Shown: in pieces, positions 18,874-26,788 of the stretch
Layout of the letters: each line of letters starts with the position of its first letter
Numbering within the stretch: position 1 is the stretch's first letter
NCBI GenBank assembly: GCA_964462515.1
Contig: CAYWXK010000005.1
Coordinates: 1 to 64,000 of the forward strand
Length of the DNA: 64,000 bases
Direction: 5' to 3'
From: CAYWXK01 sp964462515
GTDB lineage: Bacteria > Planctomycetota > Phycisphaerae > Sedimentisphaerales > Anaerobacaceae
Notes under the pieces: model-generated
What the model was told of the DNA's origin: nothing
Databases searched by the model: none
What the model saw: the letters and a program-made list of their open reading frames with translations, nothing else
Made by a program: the position numbers and the translations under genes

Positions 18874-21800
18874 TTAATCGAATAATCGCATCTGGGTGTT
18901 GTTGCGTATTGATTTTAGTTTTGAGCGAGTGCCTGCTGAAAAAAGTTTGTCCAGCTTAAGAAGCTCACGTTTAGGTATGAGCGCACGCAGCTTTGGCAAT
19001 CTGAGATGTACGCGAGCAATCCGTTGACGATGACGAATGTTATCAACACATCGCCAAACAGGCTCACCACCCCATTCTCCATATTTAACCATTCCACCAC
19101 AATTTGCACATCGAATAATTCCATCTGTAAGTGGAGGTTGATCTACACTGCGCGAATAACAACCGTCTTCTATACAAGTCCAGTAAAATGGGTCGTCTTT
19201 CCCTTCGGATGCAATAATTTCATTTCCACAAATAGGACAAGAAGGTGCTGTGGTATATTGGCCGATGAGTTCGTTTAAAAAAAGAGTGCGGGCAAAATCC
19301 TGAACGACAACTTTGTTGTGGCGTCGTTCCATTATTTCTTGTGTGTTGCTGAAACTTAGCGGATTAAGCGAGCCAGACCATAATACATTATCATCAATGA
19401 AGATGAGTTTTTCATGCATTCGACGTTTATGAATAACAGTTACTCCCCAAGCGGCAAGTGTTTTCTCGAACATCCGATAAAGGGTTAATTCGCTTTTATT
19501 TCTATCACTGTGAGCTTTTGTAATAACATAAACTCTTACCCTACGTTCTATGGCCGCTTTTATTTGAGGTTCAAGCTGTCCCAATCGGTCTTGTGTTATG
19601 AAAGCTGAGTATATCACAACTCGATTTTGTGCGGCAGTCAAGTCATTGAGAAAAATGGGGTAGAATCGTTCCTGGGTTACTAACAATCGATCAACCTGCG
19701 GCTCTATTGTACCGCCAATGACTTTAGCTTGAGCCTTCGCCGCACGACCAGCTAAACCAAACGGCACAATGTTTCGGGCATCAACGCGGGGGTAGTTGTT
19801 GCATAGAAAAGGTATTAGCTCTTTTCCAATAAACGCCTTCTTCGCCTGCTTCATGATGTAATTAAAATCACCAACGACGACTAATCGACGTTTAGCCCGC
19901 GTTAGAGCTACATTGAGCAAACGCTTGGCATCCTTGTCATTTTCAGGTATAAACATTCCTACACGCCAATGTGGCTCATCATTCACTAAATCCAAAATAA
20001 CAACATCGGCCTCAGAACCTTGAAAGCTGTGAGCCGTTCCCGCCCTTACATCTTCATGTAGTCCTTGTTCTTTTACGAGCAACTCTAATAACTTGGCATG
20101 TGGTCGATAAGGACAAACAATTAGAATGCGTTTTTTGTCTGCTTCTGATAGCTTACATCTGTTTTCTTTGAGGAACTGTTCTGCTAAATCGACGCATAGG
20201 GTTGCAGACAAAAAATTAAGACGACTTGGTCGTGTACCGCGAGATACACTTGTTACCCATGCGCCTAATGGACCAGTATCCGCCAACAGAATAGGATTGT
20301 CATAACCCCAGTCATGGCGATACCATTCAAATAATTTAGAATCACTATTCTTAGCATAAGTTTGTTCGGCGTCGATGAGCCTACTTTCATAAATCAATTT
20401 GTTGGGAATTGCACTTATTGCGGGGTGCATTCGATGTTGTTCAAGCAATTCCACAACATAAGGTGGTTGATTATTTCCATCAGTCAGACCTGCTACCTCA
20501 AAGATATCTTTTCCTAACCATTTTTGAGGCATTTTTTTGTCTGATATAACGATAGGCGGTAATTGTTTGGGATCACCTACAACTACTGCATTTTTTATTG
20601 ATAGGCTTGCTGCTACCCAAATCGCGGGAATTGGTGCCATGGATGCTTCATCAAGAATAACTGTATCGAATCTACGTGCCTGAATTGCATCTCTAAGATA
20701 AGCTCGTGTTAGTGTCGTAGCCACTATGGTAGCTTCGGAAATAATAATTTCTTCAATTCTTTTTAACACTTCCTCGATAGTCTGAATCTGAGCATCAAGG
20801 ATACGAATGTTTTCATTCAGCCGATTTCGCTCAACTTTTAATTCATCAAGATTTAATTGTGCCGTTTTAGTAATTGCGGTTTCGTAAGCTGCTTGTAAAG
20901 CAGACAACATATTTTCTGCTGAGGTAGCTTGTTCCGCAGTGAGTCCCCATTCTCTGACAGCACAAAGACGGGCTTTAAATGATTCTTCTAATCGTAATCT
21001 GTTTAAAGCACATTCATTTGATAGGTTCTTTACTCCAGATTCTAATGTATGCACCGCACTTGAGTATTCAGAAAACAACTTCAGAACGTTTTCTGGTTCA
21101 TCTTGATATGTTTGTCGAAATTTTGCAAAATCATTACTAAATTTTGTTCGCTTATACTCAGATTCTTTCAAGAGGTGTACTATAGAATCGAGCGACTCTT
21201 GTTGTTTGGTTAATTCTGTTTGTATGTTTGCTATCAAAACTTTTTGTTCTTCCGGCGTAGGCAACCCACGCCACCTCCGTGTAAGCCACCCGACAGAAAC
21301 GGCCTGTTCGTAAATAACTTTTGCATCTTTTAGTTTCTGTGTTATGGTATTAAATTTCATTTCCTCGTTTGTAAGATGTATTTGGATTTCCGCTATGAGA
21401 TTATTTAATTTTAGAGTTTCTGATGTGCAAACTTGTGCGTAGCAGGCTGCCTCATAAGCCGCTTTCCAATCCTGAGAGTGTGCAGCCAATTCACAGAGCT
21501 TTTGCCTTTTCTGGTCACGCTGATTTTCCAAATATTGTAATTCATTTACGCCTTGTATCATTCCAGGAAGATCTTTTTCCGCTTCAATTACCCACTCACA
21601 TAGTTCTATATCGCGAGATAACTGGAGAACATTAACAATCGCTGTTTTTTTCTCTTCCTCACATTTATCCCGTTGCTCAGCAAGTTCTTTCGAACGGCGG
21701 TCAGTGTGAGTTTTGAGAAGTAGTTCTTTATATTTATCATTCTTAAATTGTGGGTCAACAGTGTCACCCACGCGTAAGACTTTTGCTTTAGTCAACACAT

Positions 21801-22494
21801 CTACACCAAGGGTTTCTGCTATACGAATAATAGCTTGGTCAACTGCGGTGTTGGTATGAGATACGAGAAGAACAGAGCGTTCTTTATTGAAGAGTTCCAC
21901 TCCGATAGCACCTATTGTTTGCGTTTTTCCAGTACCAGGTGGCCCCCATATGAATGTCGTATCCCGGCCTATGCTTGAAGCTACGGCATCTTTCTGGCTT
22001 TTATTCAACTTTTGTCCTTTGAAGATAAGCTGCAAAGGTTCCCCAGATACCATCCGTGGGTTAAGTATGCGATTACCGACGACATTAGGTCTGTCAGCGG
22101 CTGTTTCGATGCGTTCGATAAGTTTACGCATTAAGTATGTTAAATTGGTTTGCAGTTGTGCTGTCGGAACAACAGCACCTAAGTCAGTCGGTACACTAAT
22201 AGTGATAACCATGCCGCTTATCGCGACTACGCTTACTTCCTGACGAGAAAAACCTGGCACGTTAAGGTCGGCGGGAGTGTCACCAGGTAAGTTCAGTAGA
22301 TTTTCAATCTCAAACGTATATTGAAAATTTCCACCAATTTGTGCAATTCGATGACCATTTATAAGTGGTACTGCTGAACTTGATTCATGTCGGCGTGCCG
22401 CATCTATCTCATCTCTTAAAGCTGTACAAAATTCAGCTAAAATACCAGTGAGGGGTACTTTGTTGTCATCGTATTCTGAAAGTTCTTTGGACAA
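18874..22494 (-). CDS. SF1 helicase-PLD nuclease fusion, type II Mokosh-like defence protein
   Basis: A 1206-residue protein. An UPF1/COG1112-type SF1 helicase core has Walker A GPPGTGKT (Lys190), a long coiled-coil insertion (about 270-590), Walker B VILDEAS, GDPKQLPP, HSFQGSEADVV and LNVALTRAKRRLVVVGD. It is followed by a single phospholipase D-type nuclease motif (HEKLIF...GSLNP, about residue 1040) and zinc-ribbon-like CPICG and CANCG pairs near the C-terminus. This helicase-plus-PLD architecture in one chain is the one described for type II Mokosh anti-phage proteins. The start is TTG at 22494, supported by GAGGAA just upstream. The gene stands alone among repeats. Defence function is inferred from architecture; DNA- or RNA-repair roles remain possible. 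Confidence 0.85.
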   Translation of the reverse strand: MSKELSEYDDNKVPLTGILAEFCTALRDEIDAARRHESSSAVPLINGHRIAQIGGNFQYTFEIENLLNLPGDTPADLNVPGFSRQEVSVVAISGMVITISVPTDLGAVVPTAQLQTNLTYLMRKLIERIETAADRPNVVGNRILNPRMVSGEPLQLIFKGQKLNKSQKDAVASSIGRDTTFIWGPPGTGKTQTIGAIGVELFNKERSVLLVSHTNTAVDQAIIRIAETLGVDVLTKAKVLRVGDTVDPQFKNDKYKELLLKTHTDRRSKELAEQRDKCEEEKKTAIVNVLQLSRDIELCEWVIEAEKDLPGMIQGVNELQYLENQRDQKRQKLCELAAHSQDWKAAYEAACYAQVCTSETLKLNNLIAEIQIHLTNEEMKFNTITQKLKDAKVIYEQAVSVGWLTRRWRGLPTPEEQKVLIANIQTELTKQQESLDSIVHLLKESEYKRTKFSNDFAKFRQTYQDEPENVLKLFSEYSSAVHTLESGVKNLSNECALNRLRLEESFKARLCAVREWGLTAEQATSAENMLSALQAAYETAITKTAQLNLDELKVERNRLNENIRILDAQIQTIEEVLKRIEEIIISEATIVATTLTRAYLRDAIQARRFDTVILDEASMAPIPAIWVAASLSIKNAVVVGDPKQLPPIVISDKKMPQKWLGKDIFEVAGLTDGNNQPPYVVELLEQHRMHPAISAIPNKLIYESRLIDAEQTYAKNSDSKLFEWYRHDWGYDNPILLADTGPLGAWVTSVSRGTRPSRLNFLSATLCVDLAEQFLKENRCKLSEADKKRILIVCPYRPHAKLLELLVKEQGLHEDVRAGTAHSFQGSEADVVILDLVNDEPHWRVGMFIPENDKDAKRLLNVALTRAKRRLVVVGDFNYIMKQAKKAFIGKELIPFLCNNYPRVDARNIVPFGLAGRAAKAQAKVIGGTIEPQVDRLLVTQERFYPIFLNDLTAAQNRVVIYSAFITQDRLGQLEPQIKAAIERRVRVYVITKAHSDRNKSELTLYRMFEKTLAAWGVTVIHKRRMHEKLIFIDDNVLWSGSLNPLSFSNTQEIMERRHNKVVVQDFARTLFLNELIGQYTTAPSCPICGNEIIASEGKDDPFYWTCIEDGCYSRSVDQPPLTDGIIRCANCGGMVKYGEWGGEPVWRCVDNIRHRQRIARVHLRLPKLRALIPKRELLKLDKLFSAGTRSKLKSIRNNTQMRLFD

Positions 22495-22585
22495 ACAGTT
22501 CCTCGTTCTTAATCAAGAAGGAAAATGAGGATAGTCGCCGCTCTTTATCACCATGCTATAATTTCTCTTTTTTCCTGTTTTGCAA

Positions 22586-22625
22586 TCCGCCTCGCCTTCG
22601 GCGAGCAAGCTTCTACTACGGCGGA
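22586..22625. repeat. TCCGCC...GGCGGA palindrome with inner TCGCC-TTC-GGCGA hairpin
   Basis: Outer 6-bp arms (22586-22591 and 22620-22625) enclose a perfect inner 5-bp hairpin at 22592-22604. Five further TCCGCC/GGCGGA pairs occur in spacers of this window. Confidence 0.7.
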
Positions 22626-22960
22626 TAAATTCTACCCAAAGCTGCAATTCCCGCAAAAACAATGAAATTTCCGCCTGGTTTCAAGGCATAATATAGCAGA
22701 AAGGAGTGCAAAAATCAATATAAAAACCGCAAAAATCTACAGTTAAATGCTTGATTTCGTTTGCTCGGCTTCGTTATGAAGTCCAATTCGCTTAAACCAT
22801 TTCGGCCAGCTTACGTATAAGGGCAACGCAGTTGACCTTGTGGACGAGACGCTGGCAACAACGCACAAACCACGTTTGGAGTATGTGCCGTGTCGAGTAC
22901 ACCAAGCTGGCTGAAACTTCTCTGTGCTCTCTGCGCCCTCTGTGGCTAAATTTTTTGATA

Positions 22961-23065
22961 TCGTTAGATTTTTATTGAATAAAAGGCGAGATTTGGTATA
23001 ATACCAATGTGAACTCGTGTAGTTCACGGTAGGCCCGCCAGGAGCGGCAAGCTCGCGGAGAACCG
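22961..23065 (+). repeat. Promoter-plus-hairpin dispersed element, copy 1
   Basis: About 100 nt match 45692-45796. The element has TTGAAT (22975-22980), 16 nt, TATAAT (22997-23002), and a hairpin GTGAAC/GTTCAC (23009-23014, 23022-23027) placed where transcription would begin, followed by a conserved CCCGCCAGGAGCGGCAAG stretch. No reading frame is conserved. It may encode a short RNA or be a mobile non-coding repeat. Confidence 0.65.
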
Positions 23066-23399
23066 ATACGCAACGGAACAGCCTGTCCTGCTCGCCCTTC
23101 GTAGCCCTTCGGGCGAAGTAGGGAGCGGCCTGTGGTGAGCAAGCCTGTCTTGCCTGTCCTGAGCGCAGTCGAAGGGAGCATAGTCGAAAGAGTCGAACCA
23201 AGTCGAAGGGCAGTTCCACGAATCAGACAGTTTTGACCACAAAAAAGTTCAGATTGATAAAATCTTATGAAAAATGCGGTGCTTAATATACTTACTGAAA
23301 ATTCGTGTTTAACCCGTAAGATGGCGGCTTTGCCTATCTCACAGGTTGAATTCGTGGTTATTCCTTACATTTTTTCTTTGTGTCTTGGTGCCTTTGTGG

Positions 23400-23525
23400 C
23401 TATGAGTCAATTATGCAAAACAAAGCCAATTTGCTGGACACTCAAATGAACATAAGCTATTGTTTTAACAAAGAGATATGAAAATAAACGACTTTGCAGA
23501 TGCGGTGAAAAACAAACCCAATCAA
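23400..23525 (+). repeat. MQNKPN-type dispersed repeat, copy 1
   Basis: From TATGAGTCAATTATGCAAAA to the AAACCCAATCAAACCCAA end the sequence matches 46069-46199 closely. The translation of one frame begins MQNK and ends NKPNQTQ in both copies, but frames are not kept open, so it is a repeat and not a gene. Confidence 0.7.
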
Positions 23526-23727
23526 ACCCAATTTTCGTCATTTCGACTTTTCGCACCTAATCTCTTATCCCTAATTCACTTATAGCGCTTTCTCTTCATT
23601 TTCCCACCTCACCAAGTGTCCAAACTGATATTTTTACACCACCGTTTTAGTCATAAATTCTGGTAGTTCGATGTTGAAATTTCACGAAGAAATTATATAA
23701 ATTGGGCAATTTCTTACTTTGATTTGC

Positions 23728-23755
23728 TTGCTCTTTGGCCTTGTATCGTTATAAT
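23728..23755 (+). promoter_or_regulatory. Possible promoter of the membrane-protein/small-basic-protein pair
   Basis: TTGCTC and TATAAT are 16 nt apart, about 87 nt before the ATG at 23842. The -35 match is weak. Confidence 0.4.
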
Positions 23756-23841
23756 AATCCAAAATTGATTTTTTTTAAGCTGGCTAAACTAAAAAACTAT
23801 AATTTTGATTTTTAACTTTTAATTTTTTAATTTGTTTTGCT

Positions 23842-24648
23842 ATGGCTCATTATAAACGTGGCAGAATGTCTTTGTATGAGGTTATGAGCCGTGCTCGTCT
23901 CAAGCCGGGCTTTGGCCGCACCTTAGAAAAAATCCGTGAGCAAAGAGGTGTCGAATCTCCGCCGCCATCTGAGGAAACTCCGCCTGTCTTAGAAAACGCT
24001 CCTGTAGAAAATGCTCCTGCTGCAGAGAATGTCACCGAGTCGATGCCGAGCAACACTGTGCAGTGGTGGCGAAAACCAAAACTTGTTCAGCTCAACGCCG
24101 GCCGACTCGAATTTTCGATACCATACCAGCTCGCGATTGCGATTGTTCTGGGGCTTATTCTTGTGACTTTGGTAGCGTTTCGGCTTGGCCAATATTCTTA
24201 CGTAGGTCAGGATAAATCAGCCGATGTCCCTGTAGTCAAACCACTGGCAAATCCGCCTAAACCGCAGGGACAGACTCCGAGCAGCAGGACGGAGACACCG
24301 CGTATAAGTAAAGATGTTACGCCGAATACCGGCACAGGTGTGCCGGCTCAGACGACCGGCAAAAATATAATTGTGATAGTTGAATACAAGGCGCGGGCGG
24401 ATTTGGTGCCGGTGCAGGCACATTTTGCAGAGAACGGCATAGAGACCGAAATTATAACAGAGGGCGGACGGTACTTTTTAGTTACCAAAAATAGATACGA
24501 TAATCCAAATACGCCCGGCACCGATGGATACGTCATAAAGCAGAAAATTATCGATGTTGGTGCAAAATATAGAGGTAAAGCGCCGGCAGGCTACGAGACC
24601 TTTGCACCAAACTTTTTCAAAGATGCATACGGCAAAAAAGCAGAGTAG
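23842..24648 (+). CDS. Single-pass membrane protein of unknown function
   Basis: A 268-residue protein. A hydrophilic N-terminal part (about 1-95, Pro/Glu-rich at 35-65) precedes one transmembrane helix (LAIAIVLGLILVTLVAF, about 97-115). A Pro/Thr-rich linker then leads to a compact C-terminal domain with NIIVIVEYKARADLVPV and GIETEII, alternating strands and helices of the kind seen in SPOR-like or peptidoglycan-associated folds. That likeness is only suggestive. The topology puts the C-terminal domain outside the cytoplasm. It lies 18 nt before the small basic protein gene, so the two are probably cotranscribed. Specific function is unknown. Confidence 0.75.
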   Translation: MAHYKRGRMSLYEVMSRARLKPGFGRTLEKIREQRGVESPPPSEETPPVLENAPVENAPAAENVTESMPSNTVQWWRKPKLVQLNAGRLEFSIPYQLAIAIVLGLILVTLVAFRLGQYSYVGQDKSADVPVVKPLANPPKPQGQTPSSRTETPRISKDVTPNTGTGVPAQTTGKNIIVIVEYKARADLVPVQAHFAENGIETEIITEGGRYFLVTKNRYDNPNTPGTDGYVIKQKIIDVGAKYRGKAPAGYETFAPNFFKDAYGKKAE

Positions 24649-24666
24649 TTTTGGGAGCAATATCAA

Positions 24667-25023
24667 ATGTCAATTGACCGTTCATTGAAGATAAAAGGGG
24701 CGTTGAGCAGGCACCGCAACGTGTTGTCACGGGCTGAACGCGTTATGAAATTAAAAGACGAAGAGCGATGGGCAGAAGGCAATTCTGTGTTCGGGCTGTT
24801 GAAGGTCGCACACCGAAAGAGTCACGCCGGCAAGAAGGAAAAAGCAGCTCCGAAGGAAGCTGCTGTAGTGGAAGGCGTGGCTGCAACTCCAGAGGCGGCA
24901 GCAGCAGCGGCAGCCGAGCCGAAGAAGGGTGAAGGCAAGAAAGGCGAAGCCAGGAAAAAGGAGGCAAAAAAACCTGAAGCAAAGAAAGGCGAAGCCAAAA
25001 AGCCCGAGGGTAAGAAAGAGTAA
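24667..25023 (+). CDS. Small basic protein with Lys/Ala/Glu-rich tail
   Basis: A 118-residue protein. Residues 1-60 match the small basic protein family of Chlamydiae, Verrucomicrobia and Planctomycetes (MSIDRSLKIKGALSRHRNVL, then RAERVMKL). This family is thought to associate with the ribosome or rRNA, on limited evidence. The normal protein ends around residue 60-70. Here a low-complexity tail follows, with an Ala run and KKGEAKKPEA-like repeats, resembling the flexible tails of histone-like or ribosomal proteins. The tail may bind nucleic acid or be a recent repeat expansion. Confidence 0.8.
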   Translation: MSIDRSLKIKGALSRHRNVLSRAERVMKLKDEERWAEGNSVFGLLKVAHRKSHAGKKEKAAPKEAAVVEGVAATPEAAAAAAAEPKKGEGKKGEARKKEAKKPEAKKGEAKKPEGKKE

Positions 25024-25260
25024 AAAGGGAACAAGGGTCAGGGGGGCAAGGGGGTAGAGAATTAGTGAATTAGGAAATGAGGGAAGCAGGGGAAGGCAGA
25101 GGGACGAAAGATGAAACTTGATTCCACCTCCAGCGGATAAACCTCGTTGCGAGATACTTGTGAGTAGAGGTTATCAGGAGATCAGGGGGGCAAGGTGAGG
25201 GAAGCGTGTTGATTTTCAACAGAATGGATACGCAGCAGTGGTAATGTGTTCCTTGACCTT
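25024..25260. other. Low-complexity spacer
   Basis: Purine-rich words such as GGGGGGCAAGG recur, of the same style as spacers at about 30.07 and 49.5 kb. No gene is seen. Confidence 0.5.
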
Positions 25261-26583
25261 TTAATAGTCCCGCACAATTACACCATCTTTGCCAACGAAG
25301 TAGCGGTCGGAGGCTTTAACTTTTAGGTTATAGACCTTGCCGACAAGGGGCATTGCTCTCTTTACAACGCTCTTGATGGCAACTGGGCCATTCAACGATT
25401 GCAGTCTTAAGCAGCGAGTTAATTCCTGCACGGAGACCCACTGGTCAGAATCAAGAAGAAAGAAGTGATTATCTGCAACGCTGATGCTTTCTGCATTTTC
25501 GAGGATTATGTCGTAGCAGTCGAACACACCTTGGTGCTCTTCAACTTTCTCAATTTCTTTCGCGAATGGTATTGGCGTGATGTTGCAAAGCCTGCCGGCA
25601 CTTTGGTTTGTGCTGATTGTTGAGATTTTCACAAGTTCTCCATTAACCCACACAAGCGTATCAGCAGGGAAACACATCCACTTAAGTGATGAGTCGTTGA
25701 TAAGGAACGAATCAGTTCTGTCCTGGGGCCTAAAACCGATAGCGGTTCTTACCAGGCCTTTTCTCTTCTCCCAGTTGGGTGTAGTCCCGGCCCAATAAGT
25801 GTAAATGTTATCCTCTTCAATGCCACAATAGGCGCGTTTTTCAAAGCACACATGGCTGTCCAAAAACAACACGTTTTGCCCATCTTTCTGGTGAGGAACG
25901 GTGTTTCCCTCCTTCTGTGCCTCTGGTGTGCCGGCCGGGTCAAATTTGTTCCAGTCTCCACCTATAGACTCACGAACACGCGGCATCCACGGATTCCAGT
26001 CGGCCGCCACCGCCATACCAGGTTCGCTTAATGTTGTCAGAGCACAAGAATACGTCATTGCCGGAAGCGAGTGCAAAGGCTGATGATATACGTAACTACA
26101 ATGTTTCTGTGGAAATTGATCGCGTGAGGAATTTGTGGGGCCGAAATCCCAGAGGTCAATAAGCTCCTTGGTGCGACCATACAGGGAAGGCTTAAACTCA
26201 GAAGTGTAGGTATCGCTCTTACAGATAAACGACTTAGGAGTTACTTCAGCGAGCTTTACTAAAAGATAGTAGCAGCCTGTAACGCTCGCTCTACCACCAC
26301 TGCCATCTGGTTGCATACCGTAAGCCTGGTATTGGTCAGCAGCATCCCATTTAGCAACCGGGCCCAATGTGCTTGATTTGCCTCCTGCCTGTGGAAACTT
26401 ATCTTCGTAATCGTTTGCGTAGATGAGTATTGCCTTACCGATGCCAGATAGGTTTGACCCGCAGACAATATGGTAGGCAACGGCTCTGGCTTTGGCCAGA
26501 GCGGGCATCAAAATGCCCATTAACATCGTTATGATAGCAATGACGACCAATAGCTCGACCAGTGTGAATGCTTTCGTTTTCAT
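25261..26583 (-). CDS. Prepilin-type protein fused to a C-terminal Hint domain, copy A
   Basis: A 440-residue secreted pseudopilin-like protein. The class III/type II signal is KAFTLVELLVVIAIITMLMG, cut before the F by a prepilin peptidase. The middle is like Planctomycetes prepilin processing-associated proteins, with a degenerate H-X9-DG motif (HQKDGQNVLFLDSH). From Cys304 to the end (137 residues, 25264-25674) is a Hint domain: CFPADTLVWVNG, the block-B histidine in VADNH, and VYNLKVKASDRYFVGKDGV, ending VIVRDY. The last residues replace the His-Asn of inteins, so Asn cyclisation is unlikely while N-terminal thioester chemistry is possible, as in Hedgehog proteins. The ATG at 26583 has AAGGA upstream. 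Copy B lies directly upstream. Confidence 0.9.
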   Translation of the reverse strand: MKTKAFTLVELLVVIAIITMLMGILMPALAKARAVAYHIVCGSNLSGIGKAILIYANDYEDKFPQAGGKSSTLGPVAKWDAADQYQAYGMQPDGSGGRASVTGCYYLLVKLAEVTPKSFICKSDTYTSEFKPSLYGRTKELIDLWDFGPTNSSRDQFPQKHCSYVYHQPLHSLPAMTYSCALTTLSEPGMAVAADWNPWMPRVRESIGGDWNKFDPAGTPEAQKEGNTVPHQKDGQNVLFLDSHVCFEKRAYCGIEEDNIYTYWAGTTPNWEKRKGLVRTAIGFRPQDRTDSFLINDSSLKWMCFPADTLVWVNGELVKISTISTNQSAGRLCNITPIPFAKEIEKVEEHQGVFDCYDIILENAESISVADNHFFLLDSDQWVSVQELTRCLRLQSLNGPVAIKSVVKRAMPLVGKVYNLKVKASDRYFVGKDGVIVRDY

Positions 26584-26706
26584 AATTCTGTCCTTTCCAT
26601 TTTTCGGAGATTCACAGGGCCGGCCGCTCAGGCACAATTTCTTTATCTAAAATAACGACTACAAGTGGCTTTCGTGGCAGGCGCTGTAATGTTATGCAGG
26701 GAAACT
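26584..26706 (-). promoter_or_regulatory. Duplicated leader upstream of prepilin-Hint copy A
   Basis: About 120 nt before the ATG match 28112-28235 upstream of copy B almost base for base, including GAGCGGCCGGCCCTGTGAAT and a TAGTCGTTATTTTAGATAA word. Strong conservation of the leader along with the gene ends suggests shared regulation or recent duplication. Confidence 0.6.
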
Positions 26707-26742
26707 ATTCCTGCTCCCCGATGGGTGTCGGGGAGCAGGAAT
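26707..26742. repeat. Perfect 15-bp stem-loop between the two prepilin-Hint genes
   Basis: ATTCCTGCTCCCCGA and its exact reverse complement flank a 6-nt loop. It could act as a transcription attenuator or be a REP-type element; no U-tract follows on either strand. The corresponding place upstream of copy B keeps only the first part (TATTCCTGC). Confidence 0.7.
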
Positions 26743-26788
26743 GACTAATACACGACTACGAATCGCGGAAGTATGCTGCGGCAAGCGG

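Larger units (their letters stand above)
22495..23841. other. 1.3-kb repeat-rich intergenic region
   Basis: No intact gene is supported. From left to right it holds a TCCGCC...GGCGGA palindrome (22586-22625), a promoter-plus-hairpin element (22961-23065), GTCGAAGGG-type repeat words (about 23150-23215), a degenerate AACCCGTAAGAT...ATCTCACAGGTT inverted repeat (23311-23347), a CTTTGTGGC word, the MQNKPN-type repeat (about 23400-23525), and a promoter for the next gene. Short frames in several phases are translations of these repeats. Confidence 0.7.

Noticed and set aside
22743..23242. Minus-strand frames of 69-158 residues
   Set aside because: Translations of the promoter element and GTCGAAGGG-type repeats.
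26707..26742. Rho-independent terminator
   Set aside because: The stem is perfect but there is no U-tract on either strand.
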